Source: an uncultured Collinsella sp. (lineage in GTDB: Bacteria > Actinomycetota > Coriobacteriia > Coriobacteriales > Coriobacteriaceae). From it: a DNA stretch of 7,535 nucleotides. The stretch lies in NCBI GenBank assembly GCA_900757285.1, contig CAAENI010000024.1, positions 1 through 7,535 on the forward strand, written 5' to 3'. Under the pieces are notes generated by a model. That model was not told the origin of the DNA, ran no database searches, and worked only from the letters and a program-made list of their open reading frames with translations. Within the stretch, counting starts at the first letter, position 1. Each line of letters starts with the position of its first letter. Below are positions 1 to 4,670 of the stretch, piece after piece. Both the position numbers and the translations under genes were made by a program.

Positions 1-231
1 CGCGGCGCGGGCGCGCCGCACGGCGAGGGACCCTATGTTGCGGAACTGGTCGACCACGACGAGCGTGCCGGCGGGCGCGGAGGCGAACAGCGCGTCGAGC
101 TCGGCCTCCCTGTTGCGGACGGGGGCGCTGGCCAGCACCTCCCCGTCGCGGTCGACCAGGCAGGCCCAGTGCGATGACTTGCCGACGTCCAGGCCGAGCA
201 CGGCCGCGGGCCTGGTGGATGGCGCTTTCAC
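1..231 (-). CDS. IS110-family transposase, N-terminal part (cut by window edge)
   Basis: On the minus strand a GTG at 231-229 opens 77 codons that run off the left edge without a stop. The protein begins VKAPSTRPAAVLGLDVGKSS and continues with HWACLVDRDGEVLASAPVRN. This is the start of the RuvC-like DEDD domain of IS110-family transposases: GLDVGK carries the first catalytic Asp (D15), and the strand TLVVVDQ near residues 57-62 is the usual second acidic site, here Asp (D61) instead of Glu. IS110 enzymes move circular intermediates using a DEDD domain and a C-terminal serine-containing domain, guided by a bridge RNA; those later parts lie outside the window. The start is supported by a GGAAGGA ribosome binding site (239-245 on the complement) seven bases upstream; no in-frame ATG precedes it. 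Family assignment is firm. Whether the full gene is intact cannot be seen. Confidence 0.88.
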   Translation of the reverse strand, partial: MKAPSTRPAAVLGLDVGKSSHWACLVDRDGEVLASAPVRNREAELDALFASAPAGTLVVVDQFRNIGSLAVRRARAA

Positions 232-480
232 GGTGGTATCCTTCCGGTAGTCGTTCGACCGGATGGCCTCCCCCTCGGCACTCACATTACCAGCCGCGGC
301 ACCTGCCCGGCACTTTCCTATCAGCCGTCGGGGGCGGCGCGTCCCGCGCCGGCAGCACCCAACGGGCCCTCTCGGGGGCAGGGACGTTCGGCCGTGCGCG
401 GGCGCCCGGTCGGCGGCCCGTTCTGGGCGCGCCTCAATCGTAGCCCGAGACGGTCCCGGGCTGACAATTTCGACTGTAAT
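232..480 (-). ncRNA. Candidate IS110 bridge-RNA region (upstream non-coding end of the element)
   Basis: No convincing protein is encoded here on either strand. IS110-group elements carry a structured non-coding region upstream of the transposase that is transcribed in the same direction into a bridge RNA. What I see on this side: a 6-bp hairpin AGCCCG/CGGGCT at 442-462; an 8-bp pairing AACGGGCC (361-368) with GGCCCGTT (415-422) enclosing about 46 bases; and a hairpin GGCGCG/CGCGCC at 336-350, extended by one outer pair. That order of stem-loops is compatible with a bridge RNA, but the region is very GC-rich and such stems are common by chance. The outer end of the element is not defined; 480 is set only by the start of the neighbouring repeats. 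Position and orientation support this, not a recognised consensus. Confidence 0.35.
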
Positions 481-481
481 G

Positions 482-638
482 GACGTTCTTAAATGACTAG
501 TCATAAGGGACACTCTTGCCGGCACTTGGGGACAGTCCCTAAGTGCCGGCAGATTGGGACACTTCTTTGCAAGATGGCGCTGAAGATTGTCCCCGACGAC
601 TAGTCGTTTAAGAACGTCTCCGACGACTAGTCGTTTAA
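482..638. repeat. REP/MITE-like nest of inverted and direct repeats
   Basis: Several repeats are nested here. (a) A 21-base inverted repeat with one mismatch, 482-502 against 598-618, ending in the motif GACTAGTC. (b) Between its arms, a near-perfect 35-base palindrome at 517-551: 11-bp arms TGCCGGCACTT/AAGTGCCGGCA, with the inner part continuing as GGGAC-A-GTCCC after one G/T mismatch. (c) GGGACACT directly repeated at 507-514 and 556-563, flanking that palindrome. (d) A 23-base direct repeat at 589-611 and 616-638, 22 of 23 identical, carrying the 12-base palindrome ACGACTAGTCGT. The left copy reads ATGACTAGTCAT (493-504), so both halves changed together. The look is that of REP sequences mobilised by REP-associated tyrosine transposases, or of a non-autonomous MITE. 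No transposase for it is in the window. Confidence 0.7.
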
Positions 639-681
639 TGCACCAGTTTCTGTCGAGTCGGTGCTTCTTGCGGGTTGCTCG

Positions 682-687
682 TATAAT
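682..687 (+). promoter_or_regulatory. Probable -10 box of the tgt promoter
   Basis: A consensus TATAAT lies 37 bases upstream of the tgt start codon, giving a predicted 5' UTR of about 30 bases. No good -35 hexamer is visible 16-18 bases upstream (the sequence there is around CGGTGC), and the TG of an extended -10 is absent, so activity may depend on a weak -35. The last REP-type repeat ends at 638, just upstream of where polymerase would bind. Confidence 0.5.
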
Positions 688-724
688 GGTTTGCGTATGA
701 GCCGCAACCAAGGAGTTCCAGTTT

Positions 725-1864
725 ATGGATCAAAACCTGTTTAAATTCGACCTGATCGCCGAGGACCCGACGACGCACGCGCGTGCCGGTGTGCTGCACA
801 CCCCGCACGGCGACATCGAGACGCCGATCTTTATGCCCGTGGGCACCAAGGCAAACGTCAAGGGCATCCCCACCGAGACCGTCAAGCAGCTCGGTGCGCA
901 GATCGTGCTCGCCAATACCTATCACCTGTCCATGCGCCCCGGCGAGGACACCATCGCCGAGCTGGGCGGACTGCATAAGTTCATGAACTGGCACGGCCCC
1001 ATCCTCACCGACTCGGGCGGATTCCAGGTCTTTAGCCATAACGACGCCGTCAAGCTCACCGACGAGGGCGTGCGCTTTATCGTCAACGACTACGACGGTC
1101 GCCACGTGTTCTGGACGCCCGAGGACAACATGGAAATCGCCATGAAGCTCGGTTCCGACATTTGCATGCAGCTCGACCAGTGCCCCGGCTATCCCGCCAC
1201 GCGTGCCTACGTCGAGCGCGCCGTGGAGCTGTCGAGTATGTGGGCCGAGCGCTGCTACAAGGCCCACACCCGTGATGACCAGGCACTCTTTGGCATCGTC
1301 CAGGGTGGCATGCATCTGGATCTGCGCCTGCGATCGCTGCGCCACCTGGAGGAGTGCGGTGACTTCCCCGGTTACGGCATCGGCGGCTACTCGGTGGGCG
1401 AGGACCACGAGACCATGTTCGAGACACTGGCGCCGCTGGTTTCCGAGTATATGCCTAAGCACAAGCCGCGCTACCTCATGGGCGTCGGCAACCCTACCAC
1501 GCTCGTGCGCGGCGTTGGCGTGGGCATCGACATGTTCGACTGCGTGCTGCCGACGCGCACCGGCCGCATGGGTACGGCGTTCTCCAGTGAAGGTCGCCTT
1601 AACTTCCGCAACGCGCGCTTTGCGCACGACGACGGCCCCATCGATCCCACCTGCACCTGCCCGGTGTGCACGGGCGGCTACAGCCGCGCGCTCATCCGTC
1701 ACATGGTCACGCAGAAGGAGATACTCGGCGGTATTCTGCTGTCGATGCACAACATCTACTACCTGCTCAATCTTATGAAGCAGGCGCGTCAGGCCATTAT
1801 CGAGGGCCGCTACGGTGCGTTCGTGAACGACTGGATGAACAGCCCTGCGGCGGTGGATTACTAA
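725..1864 (+). CDS. tgt: Queuine/preQ1 tRNA-ribosyltransferase (tRNA-guanine transglycosylase)
   Basis: Complete 379-residue Tgt, the usual size. It exchanges guanine-34 in the anticodon of tRNAs with GUN anticodons (Asp, Asn, His, Tyr) for a 7-deazaguanine base, normally preQ1 in bacteria, on the queuosine pathway; cytosolic. Visible hallmarks: TDSGGFQVFS with catalytic D96; FGIVQGG in the middle; the specificity loop IGGYSVGED; FDCVLPTRTGR with nucleophile D272; and zinc ligands C310, C312, C315 and H342 (CTCPVC...MHN). The Val of SVGE is the residue associated with bacterial preQ1-type pockets, where eukaryotic enzymes have Gly. Where many bacteria have Leu (GGLxVGE) this protein has Tyr. 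The ATG at 725 has AAGGAG (710-715) nine bases upstream. No queA, queG or queuosine transporter gene is near, so the source of the base is unknown. Assignment is very secure. Confidence 0.97.
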   Translation: MDQNLFKFDLIAEDPTTHARAGVLHTPHGDIETPIFMPVGTKANVKGIPTETVKQLGAQIVLANTYHLSMRPGEDTIAELGGLHKFMNWHGPILTDSGGFQVFSHNDAVKLTDEGVRFIVNDYDGRHVFWTPEDNMEIAMKLGSDICMQLDQCPGYPATRAYVERAVELSSMWAERCYKAHTRDDQALFGIVQGGMHLDLRLRSLRHLEECGDFPGYGIGGYSVGEDHETMFETLAPLVSEYMPKHKPRYLMGVGNPTTLVRGVGVGIDMFDCVLPTRTGRMGTAFSSEGRLNFRNARFAHDDGPIDPTCTCPVCTGGYSRALIRHMVTQKEILGGILLSMHNIYYLLNLMKQARQAIIEGRYGAFVNDWMNSPAAVDY

Positions 1865-1965
1865 GAGCGGCGCGGGCGCTTGCAGAGCGCGGGCAACGGC
1901 AAGGGGCGAGCGCCGGCCGGTCATCACGTTCGCTAACACTGTCTGCGCGACCGATGACCGATAGC

Positions 1966-1996
1966 TTGCAAGCACTTGATGCATCGTGGGTACCAT
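1966..1996 (+). promoter_or_regulatory. Weak candidate promoter for the LOG-family gene
   Basis: TTGCAA (1966-1971) and TACCAT (1991-1996) could act as -35 and -10, though the 19-base spacer is long. Two short palindromes sit on this segment, GCTTGCAAGC (1964-1973) and GATGCATC (1978-1985), which could be operator-like. If the promoter is used, transcripts start near 2003 and run straight into the terminator at 2014-2061 before reaching the gene. The rest of 1865-2013 shows only an 8-bp inverted repeat, CGGTCATC/GATGACCG (1918-1925 and 1953-1960), and no gene. Confidence 0.25.
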
Positions 1997-2013
1997 GCCG
2001 AATAGTTGATGTT

Positions 2014-2061
2014 CGGGCGGGTGTTTGGCGCACAGCGTCGACCCCGCCCGTTTTTCTTTTT
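2014..2061 (+). terminator. Intrinsic terminator just before the LOG-family gene
   Basis: An 8-bp perfect stem CGGGCGGG (2014-2021) with CCCGCCCG (2043-2050), plus an apical stem GGCGC/GCGTC (2027-2039, one G-U pair), is followed by TTTTTCTTTTT (2051-2061). This is a strong Rho-independent terminator on the plus strand. It lies 150 bases after tgt and could end the tgt transcript. However, it ends only seven bases before the AGGAG site of the next gene, leaving no room for a promoter between them, so it may act instead as a conditional terminator in the leader of the downstream gene. Confidence 0.8.
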
Positions 2062-2077
2062 CTCGATAGGAGTACCC

Positions 2078-2836
2078 ATGATTAAGAATGAGAACGTCGA
2101 GGGCGAGCCTGCCTACGACGAGACGTACCGCCGCGGCCCCGTGGTCATGCGCGGTCCCATGATTCCCAAGGACAACACCTACGCCAACCTGCTGGCGCCC
2201 GAGGACTCGACCGACTGGCTGCATGCCGACCCGTGGCGCGTGCTGCGCATTCAGGCAGAGTTTGTCGATGGTTTTGGCGCGCTTGCCGAGCTTGGACCTG
2301 CGGTGACCATCTTCGGTAGCGCCCGCACGCCCAAGACCGATCCGCTCTACAAGGCGGCGCGTACCGTCGGGCGCAAGATCGCGCAACGTGGCGTGGCGGT
2401 CATCACCGGTGGCGGCCCCGGCATCATGGAAGCGGCCAACAGGGGAGCGGCGAGTGTCAACGGCAAGTCAGTTGGCCTAGGCATTGAATTGCCGCACGAG
2501 CAGGGGCTCAATAAATACGTGAACCTCGGCATGGACTTCCGCTACTTCTTTGTGCGCAAAACCATGTTCGTTAAGTACAGCTCGGGCGCCATCGTATTTC
2601 CCGGCGGCTTTGGCACGCTCGACGAGATGTTCGAGGTTCTCACGCTGGTGCAGACGCACAAGGTCAAGCGCATGCCGCTCGTGCTGGTGGGCACCGAGTA
2701 CTGGCAGGGCCTATTCGACTGGCTCAACGGCCCGGTGATGAGCACCGGTATGATTAGCCCGCTCGATCCGGATCTGGTACACATTACCGACGACCTCAAC
2801 GAGGCCGTTGACATTGCGCTCAGCGGGCTGATGTAG
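2078..2836 (+). CDS. LOG-family (TIGR00730) Rossmann-fold nucleotide hydrolase
   Basis: 252 residues. The family signatures are clear: FGSAR (79-83) at the first strand of the Rossmann fold, ITGGGPGIMEAANRGA (109-124), the FFVRKTMF segment with R160 and K161, and PGGFGTLDEMFE (175-186) with the Gly-rich phosphate-binding turn and catalytic Glu. Characterised members cleave the N-glycosidic bond of nucleoside 5'-monophosphates (cytokinin-activating LOG enzymes; purine/pyrimidine nucleotide nucleosidases). The substrate of this one cannot be told from sequence, and a nucleotide-salvage role is an inference. The roughly 70-residue N-terminal extension before FGSAR (with DPWRVLRIQAEFVDGF) is longer than in short plant-type LOGs and matches the longer bacterial subgroup. 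The ATG at 2078 has AGGAG (2068-2072) five bases upstream. An in-frame upstream start at 2006 is rejected because it would translate the terminator T-run as phenylalanines. Confidence 0.9.
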   Translation: MIKNENVEGEPAYDETYRRGPVVMRGPMIPKDNTYANLLAPEDSTDWLHADPWRVLRIQAEFVDGFGALAELGPAVTIFGSARTPKTDPLYKAARTVGRKIAQRGVAVITGGGPGIMEAANRGAASVNGKSVGLGIELPHEQGLNKYVNLGMDFRYFFVRKTMFVKYSSGAIVFPGGFGTLDEMFEVLTLVQTHKVKRMPLVLVGTEYWQGLFDWLNGPVMSTGMISPLDPDLVHITDDLNEAVDIALSGLM

Positions 2837-2859
2837 ATCAATCGTGCCCACGCGACATG

Positions 2860-2909
2860 AATACGCATGGCAATCTGATGTTATCTAACATCAGATTGCC
2901 ATGCGTATT
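2860..2909. repeat. Perfect 24+24-base inverted repeat, probable toxin-antitoxin operator
   Basis: The arms 2860-2883 and 2886-2909 are exactly complementary and separated by two bases (TC). The core is GATGTTA-TC-TAACATC, and the outer part reads AATACGCATGGC on the left. The right arm ends three bases before the -10 box at 2913, so it covers the -35 and spacer region of the antitoxin gene. Antitoxins with ribbon-helix-helix domains bind palindromes at their own promoters, so an operator role is likely by position. The length and perfection are unusual for such an operator. It could also form a strong hairpin in read-through RNA from the LOG gene, but it lacks a U-tract. Confidence 0.75.
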
Positions 2910-2912
2910 GGG

Positions 2913-2918
2913 TATACT
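2913..2918 (+). promoter_or_regulatory. -10 box of the toxin-antitoxin promoter
   Basis: TATACT, one base off consensus, lies 31 bases before the antitoxin start codon. The -35 positions (2889-2895, inside the right arm of the palindrome) hold only a poor match, ATCAGA or CATCAG. Repressor bound to the palindrome would block this promoter, consistent with autoregulation typical of type II toxin-antitoxin operons. Confidence 0.55.
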
Positions 2919-2949
2919 GGTGTAAAAGACGAGGGCGAGGAGGTCGCAA

Positions 2950-3249
2950 ATGTCTACAGCAACAGTTAAGCCTACGACGGTTCGAATCGAAGAGGGGCTC
3001 AAGGAGCAGGCGACTGAGTTCTTGGATTCGGTCGGCCTCAGCCTCAATTCCTATCTCAATCTTGCTGTTCGGCAGCTGGTAAATCAGCGAAAGATTCCTT
3101 TTGAGATTGTAGGAAGGGCGGAGGTGCCCAACGAGGTGACGAGGCGCGCCATGGTGATCGCCGAGGCTCATGAGCTGGGGATTTTGCCGGACGATAGCCT
3201 GTCATTCAATAACGCTGATGAGCTTATGTCATTCCTCGATGAGGAATAG
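2950..3249 (+). CDS. RelB/DinJ-family type II antitoxin
   Basis: 99 residues. Residues 9-45 (TTVRIEEGLKEQATEFLDSV then GLSLNSYLNLAVRQLV) fit the ribbon-helix-helix DNA-binding fold of RelB/DinJ antitoxins: a short strand TVRIEE followed by two helices. The KIPFEI segment (48-53) just after the domain is typical of the family. The acidic C-terminus (LPDDSLSFNNADELMSFLDEE, in two parts around residues 79-99) is the part expected to wrap the toxin. It should neutralise the downstream YafQ-like toxin and repress the operon with it. The start ATG has AGGAGG (2938-2943) six bases upstream. The toxin gene begins two bases after its stop. Base composition is visibly more AT-rich than in the flanking housekeeping genes, suggesting acquisition. 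Confidence 0.9.
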   Translation: MSTATVKPTTVRIEEGLKEQATEFLDSVGLSLNSYLNLAVRQLVNQRKIPFEIVGRAEVPNEVTRRAMVIAEAHELGILPDDSLSFNNADELMSFLDEE

Positions 3250-3251
3250 CG

Positions 3252-3560
3252 ATGTTCGAGATTAAAGTCGAGGCTCAATTTAAGGTGGACTACAAACGAA
3301 CGATGCGCATGCATCCGCAGCTAAAAAGTGAGTTTAAAGCGGCGGTTGCAGAGCTTGTGGCTCATGGGTCACTTCCGGCGGAGTATGGCGCCCACGAGCT
3401 CTCAAACCCGGGCGGAAACTACAACGGCCACATCGATTTCCACCTATCCGATGGCTTGGTCGATGTGGTCGTTCTTTATCTTCCCCATAAGACTAACCCA
3501 GTGATTAGGCTGGTGAGAATGGGCACTCATCAGGAACTGTTTCAGGGTCCGCTGGGCTGA
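3252..3560 (+). CDS. YafQ-family toxin (RelE/ParE superfamily mRNA interferase)
   Basis: 102 residues, matching the short RelE-like fold. YafQ toxins cleave mRNA on the ribosome. Aligned by eye to E. coli YafQ, the C-terminal RMGTHQELF corresponds to RTGTHAALF and keeps catalytic His (H93) and Phe (F97). H48 in GAHELSN matches YafQ H50, and H64 matches H63. The Asp-Trp pair of YafQ (D67, W68) is replaced: this protein has D67 and D71 in HLSDGLVDVVVLY, about three residues longer there, with no Trp. The gene follows the antitoxin by two bases, and its GAGGAA ribosome site (3241-3246) lies inside the last codons of the antitoxin, so the two are translationally tied. All identifiable residues suggest a functional toxin, but activity is not certain given the missing Trp. 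Confidence 0.87.
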   Translation: MFEIKVEAQFKVDYKRTMRMHPQLKSEFKAAVAELVAHGSLPAEYGAHELSNPGGNYNGHIDFHLSDGLVDVVVLYLPHKTNPVIRLVRMGTHQELFQGPLG

Positions 3561-3575
3561 TCGCCGATTTCTAAG

Positions 3576-3638
3576 TTGCGGTGGAATAGGGATTGATTTG
3601 CGGCTGATAAGCCAAAAACAGTTCCTATTCCACCGCAA
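3576..3638. repeat. REP-like long hairpin between convergent genes
   Basis: The arms TTGCGGTGGAATAGG (3576-3590) and CCTATTCCACCGCAA (3624-3638) pair perfectly over 15 bp, and the next five positions inward pair as well if G-U pairs are allowed (3591-3595 with 3619-3623). The apex contains a further small stem, GGCT-GATA-AGCC. It lies 15 bases after the toxin stop and 15 bases before the degV stop, so it could serve as a two-way transcription stop, although neither side has a clean U-tract. The left-arm motif GTTGCGGTGG recurs at 6895-6904, pointing to a dispersed repeat family. Confidence 0.7.
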
Positions 3639-3653
3639 GTGGTAAAGGTGCCC

Positions 3654-4514
3654 CTAGTGGATGGGCTGGTAACGAGGGCAGTAGCTGATGGCGATGGCGT
3701 CGACGCCTACATGGGTGGCGATGGTGCAGCCGATGGGGCCGGTGCCGGCGTCCACGTAGTCCCGGCCTGCGAGCGCTTGGCTGACGAGCTTTTGCTCCTC
3801 AGCGGCGCCGGTCGTGAGTACGCGCACGCTGGAGCCCGGGTGCTCGTCCAAAAACGTGAGGCAGTCTGCCATGGTGTTGGCAACGATGCGCTTGGCGCCG
3901 CGGCCCTTTTTGATGGCCTTGATCTCGCCCGACTGCCACTCCGGCGAAACGGCCAGGCGAATGTTGAGCATCTGCGTCAGCTGGCCGGCGAGCTTGGGGG
4001 CGCGGCCGTTTTTGACTAGGTTCTCGAGCGTGCGGGGAATCAGCAGCAGGTGGGCGTCGGGCAGCGTCGCGCGGATCTGCGCCTCGGTCTCGTCCAAGCT
4101 GCGGCCGTCCTCGCGCATGGCCAGCGCGTACTCCACCAGCAAGCCCTCGGCGCCCGAGCCGGTGCGCGAATCGATGCAGCGCACGTCGAGCTCGTGGGTC
4201 TCGGCGACCAGGCATGCGTTGGAATAGCAGGCGGACCACTCGCTGCACAGCGAGATAAAGATCGCGCTGTCGTGGCCATCGGCGCGCACGCGGTCAAACA
4301 GCGCCTTGAACTCGCCGGCGCTCGGCTGCGAGGTGTGCGGCAGCTGCTCAGAGCCGGCCATGCGCGCGACGTATTCCTCGGCAGTAATCTGCACCTGGTC
4401 GAGCAGGTCCTCGCCCTCGATAATCACATGCAGCGGAATCACGTAAATACCGAGCTCTTGGGCGCGGGCGGGGGAGATGTCCGACGTGGAGTCGGTTATG
4501 ATGGCAAAAGACAT
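3654..4514 (-). CDS. DegV-family fatty-acid-binding protein (FakB-like)
   Basis: 286 residues. DegV proteins bind a fatty acid; FakB members present it to the kinase FakA to make acyl-phosphate for membrane lipid synthesis. Features: N-terminal IITDSTSDIS (5-14); PHTSQPSAGEF (59-69), the TSQPS loop that meets the fatty-acid carboxyl; CIDSRTGSGAEGLLV (113-127); the Arg/Lys-rich KAIKKGRGAKR (199-209); and near the C-terminus GPIGCTIATHVGVDAIAISY with H268 as the conserved His. The usual SSGLSGTY segment is changed to CSEWSACYSNA (90-100). The minus-strand start at 4514 is chosen because MSFAIITDST is the standard N-terminus and AAAGGTG lies just upstream; a start 19 codons earlier would add an unrelated Arg-rich stretch. 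No fakA is in view. Family certain; the lipid role is by family. Confidence 0.92.
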   Translation of the reverse strand: MSFAIITDSTSDISPARAQELGIYVIPLHVIIEGEDLLDQVQITAEEYVARMAGSEQLPHTSQPSAGEFKALFDRVRADGHDSAIFISLCSEWSACYSNACLVAETHELDVRCIDSRTGSGAEGLLVEYALAMREDGRSLDETEAQIRATLPDAHLLLIPRTLENLVKNGRAPKLAGQLTQMLNIRLAVSPEWQSGEIKAIKKGRGAKRIVANTMADCLTFLDEHPGSSVRVLTTGAAEEQKLVSQALAGRDYVDAGTGPIGCTIATHVGVDAIAISYCPRYQPIH

Positions 4515-4570
4515 AATTGCACCTTTCGATGGGGCGCCACGGCGCCGCCGATTGAGAGCAAAGTGCGACA

Positions 4571-4578
4571 AGTATAGT
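4571..4578. promoter_or_regulatory. Overlapping divergent -10 boxes between degV and the HAD gene
   Basis: The bases AGTATAGT read TATACT on the minus strand (4576-4571, towards degV, 57 bases before its start) and TATAGT on the plus strand (4573-4578, towards the phosphatase gene). The minus-strand box is the better one. -35 hexamers are weak on both sides: TTGAGA at 4552-4557 gives only a 15-base spacer for the plus direction, and minus-strand positions 4593-4600 hold no good match. A short inverted repeat TGTTGA-ATAG-TCAACA at 4607-4622 could be an operator for either gene. Confidence 0.4.
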
Positions 4579-4670
4579 GGAGTTGCTCTACATTGCTAGG
4601 TTCAATTGTTGAATAGTCAACAGTTTGAAGTGTCGGTGTGGAAATCGTCAACTGGGGAAGAGGAATGCCG

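Noticed and set aside
35..496. Three overlapping plus-strand frames of 71-89 residues
   Set aside because: They run antisense to the IS110 transposase or through the hairpin-rich region, have Arg/Pro/Ser-rich low-complexity sequence, and lack convincing ribosome sites.
482..638. CRISPR array
   Set aside because: The repeats are few, internally palindromic and irregularly nested, with no regular unique spacers and no cas genes.
2006..2077. In-frame upstream start of the LOG-family gene
   Set aside because: It would translate the terminator stem and T-run as Arg/Pro then Phe repeats; the ATG at 2078 has a proper AGGAG site.
635..2386. 583-residue open frame on the minus strand across tgt and the LOG gene
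   Set aside because: It lies antisense to two well-supported genes, spans the terminator and intergenic region, and its His/Val/Arg-rich composition is a by-product of GC-biased codon positions on the other strand.
2860..2909. Palindrome as intrinsic terminator of the LOG gene
   Set aside because: There is no U-tract after the right arm; it is followed at once by a -10 box, so an operator role fits better.
3639..4577. Plus-strand frames of 126, 137 and 175 residues opposite degV
   Set aside because: Shadows of the DegV reading frame, with no protein family features.
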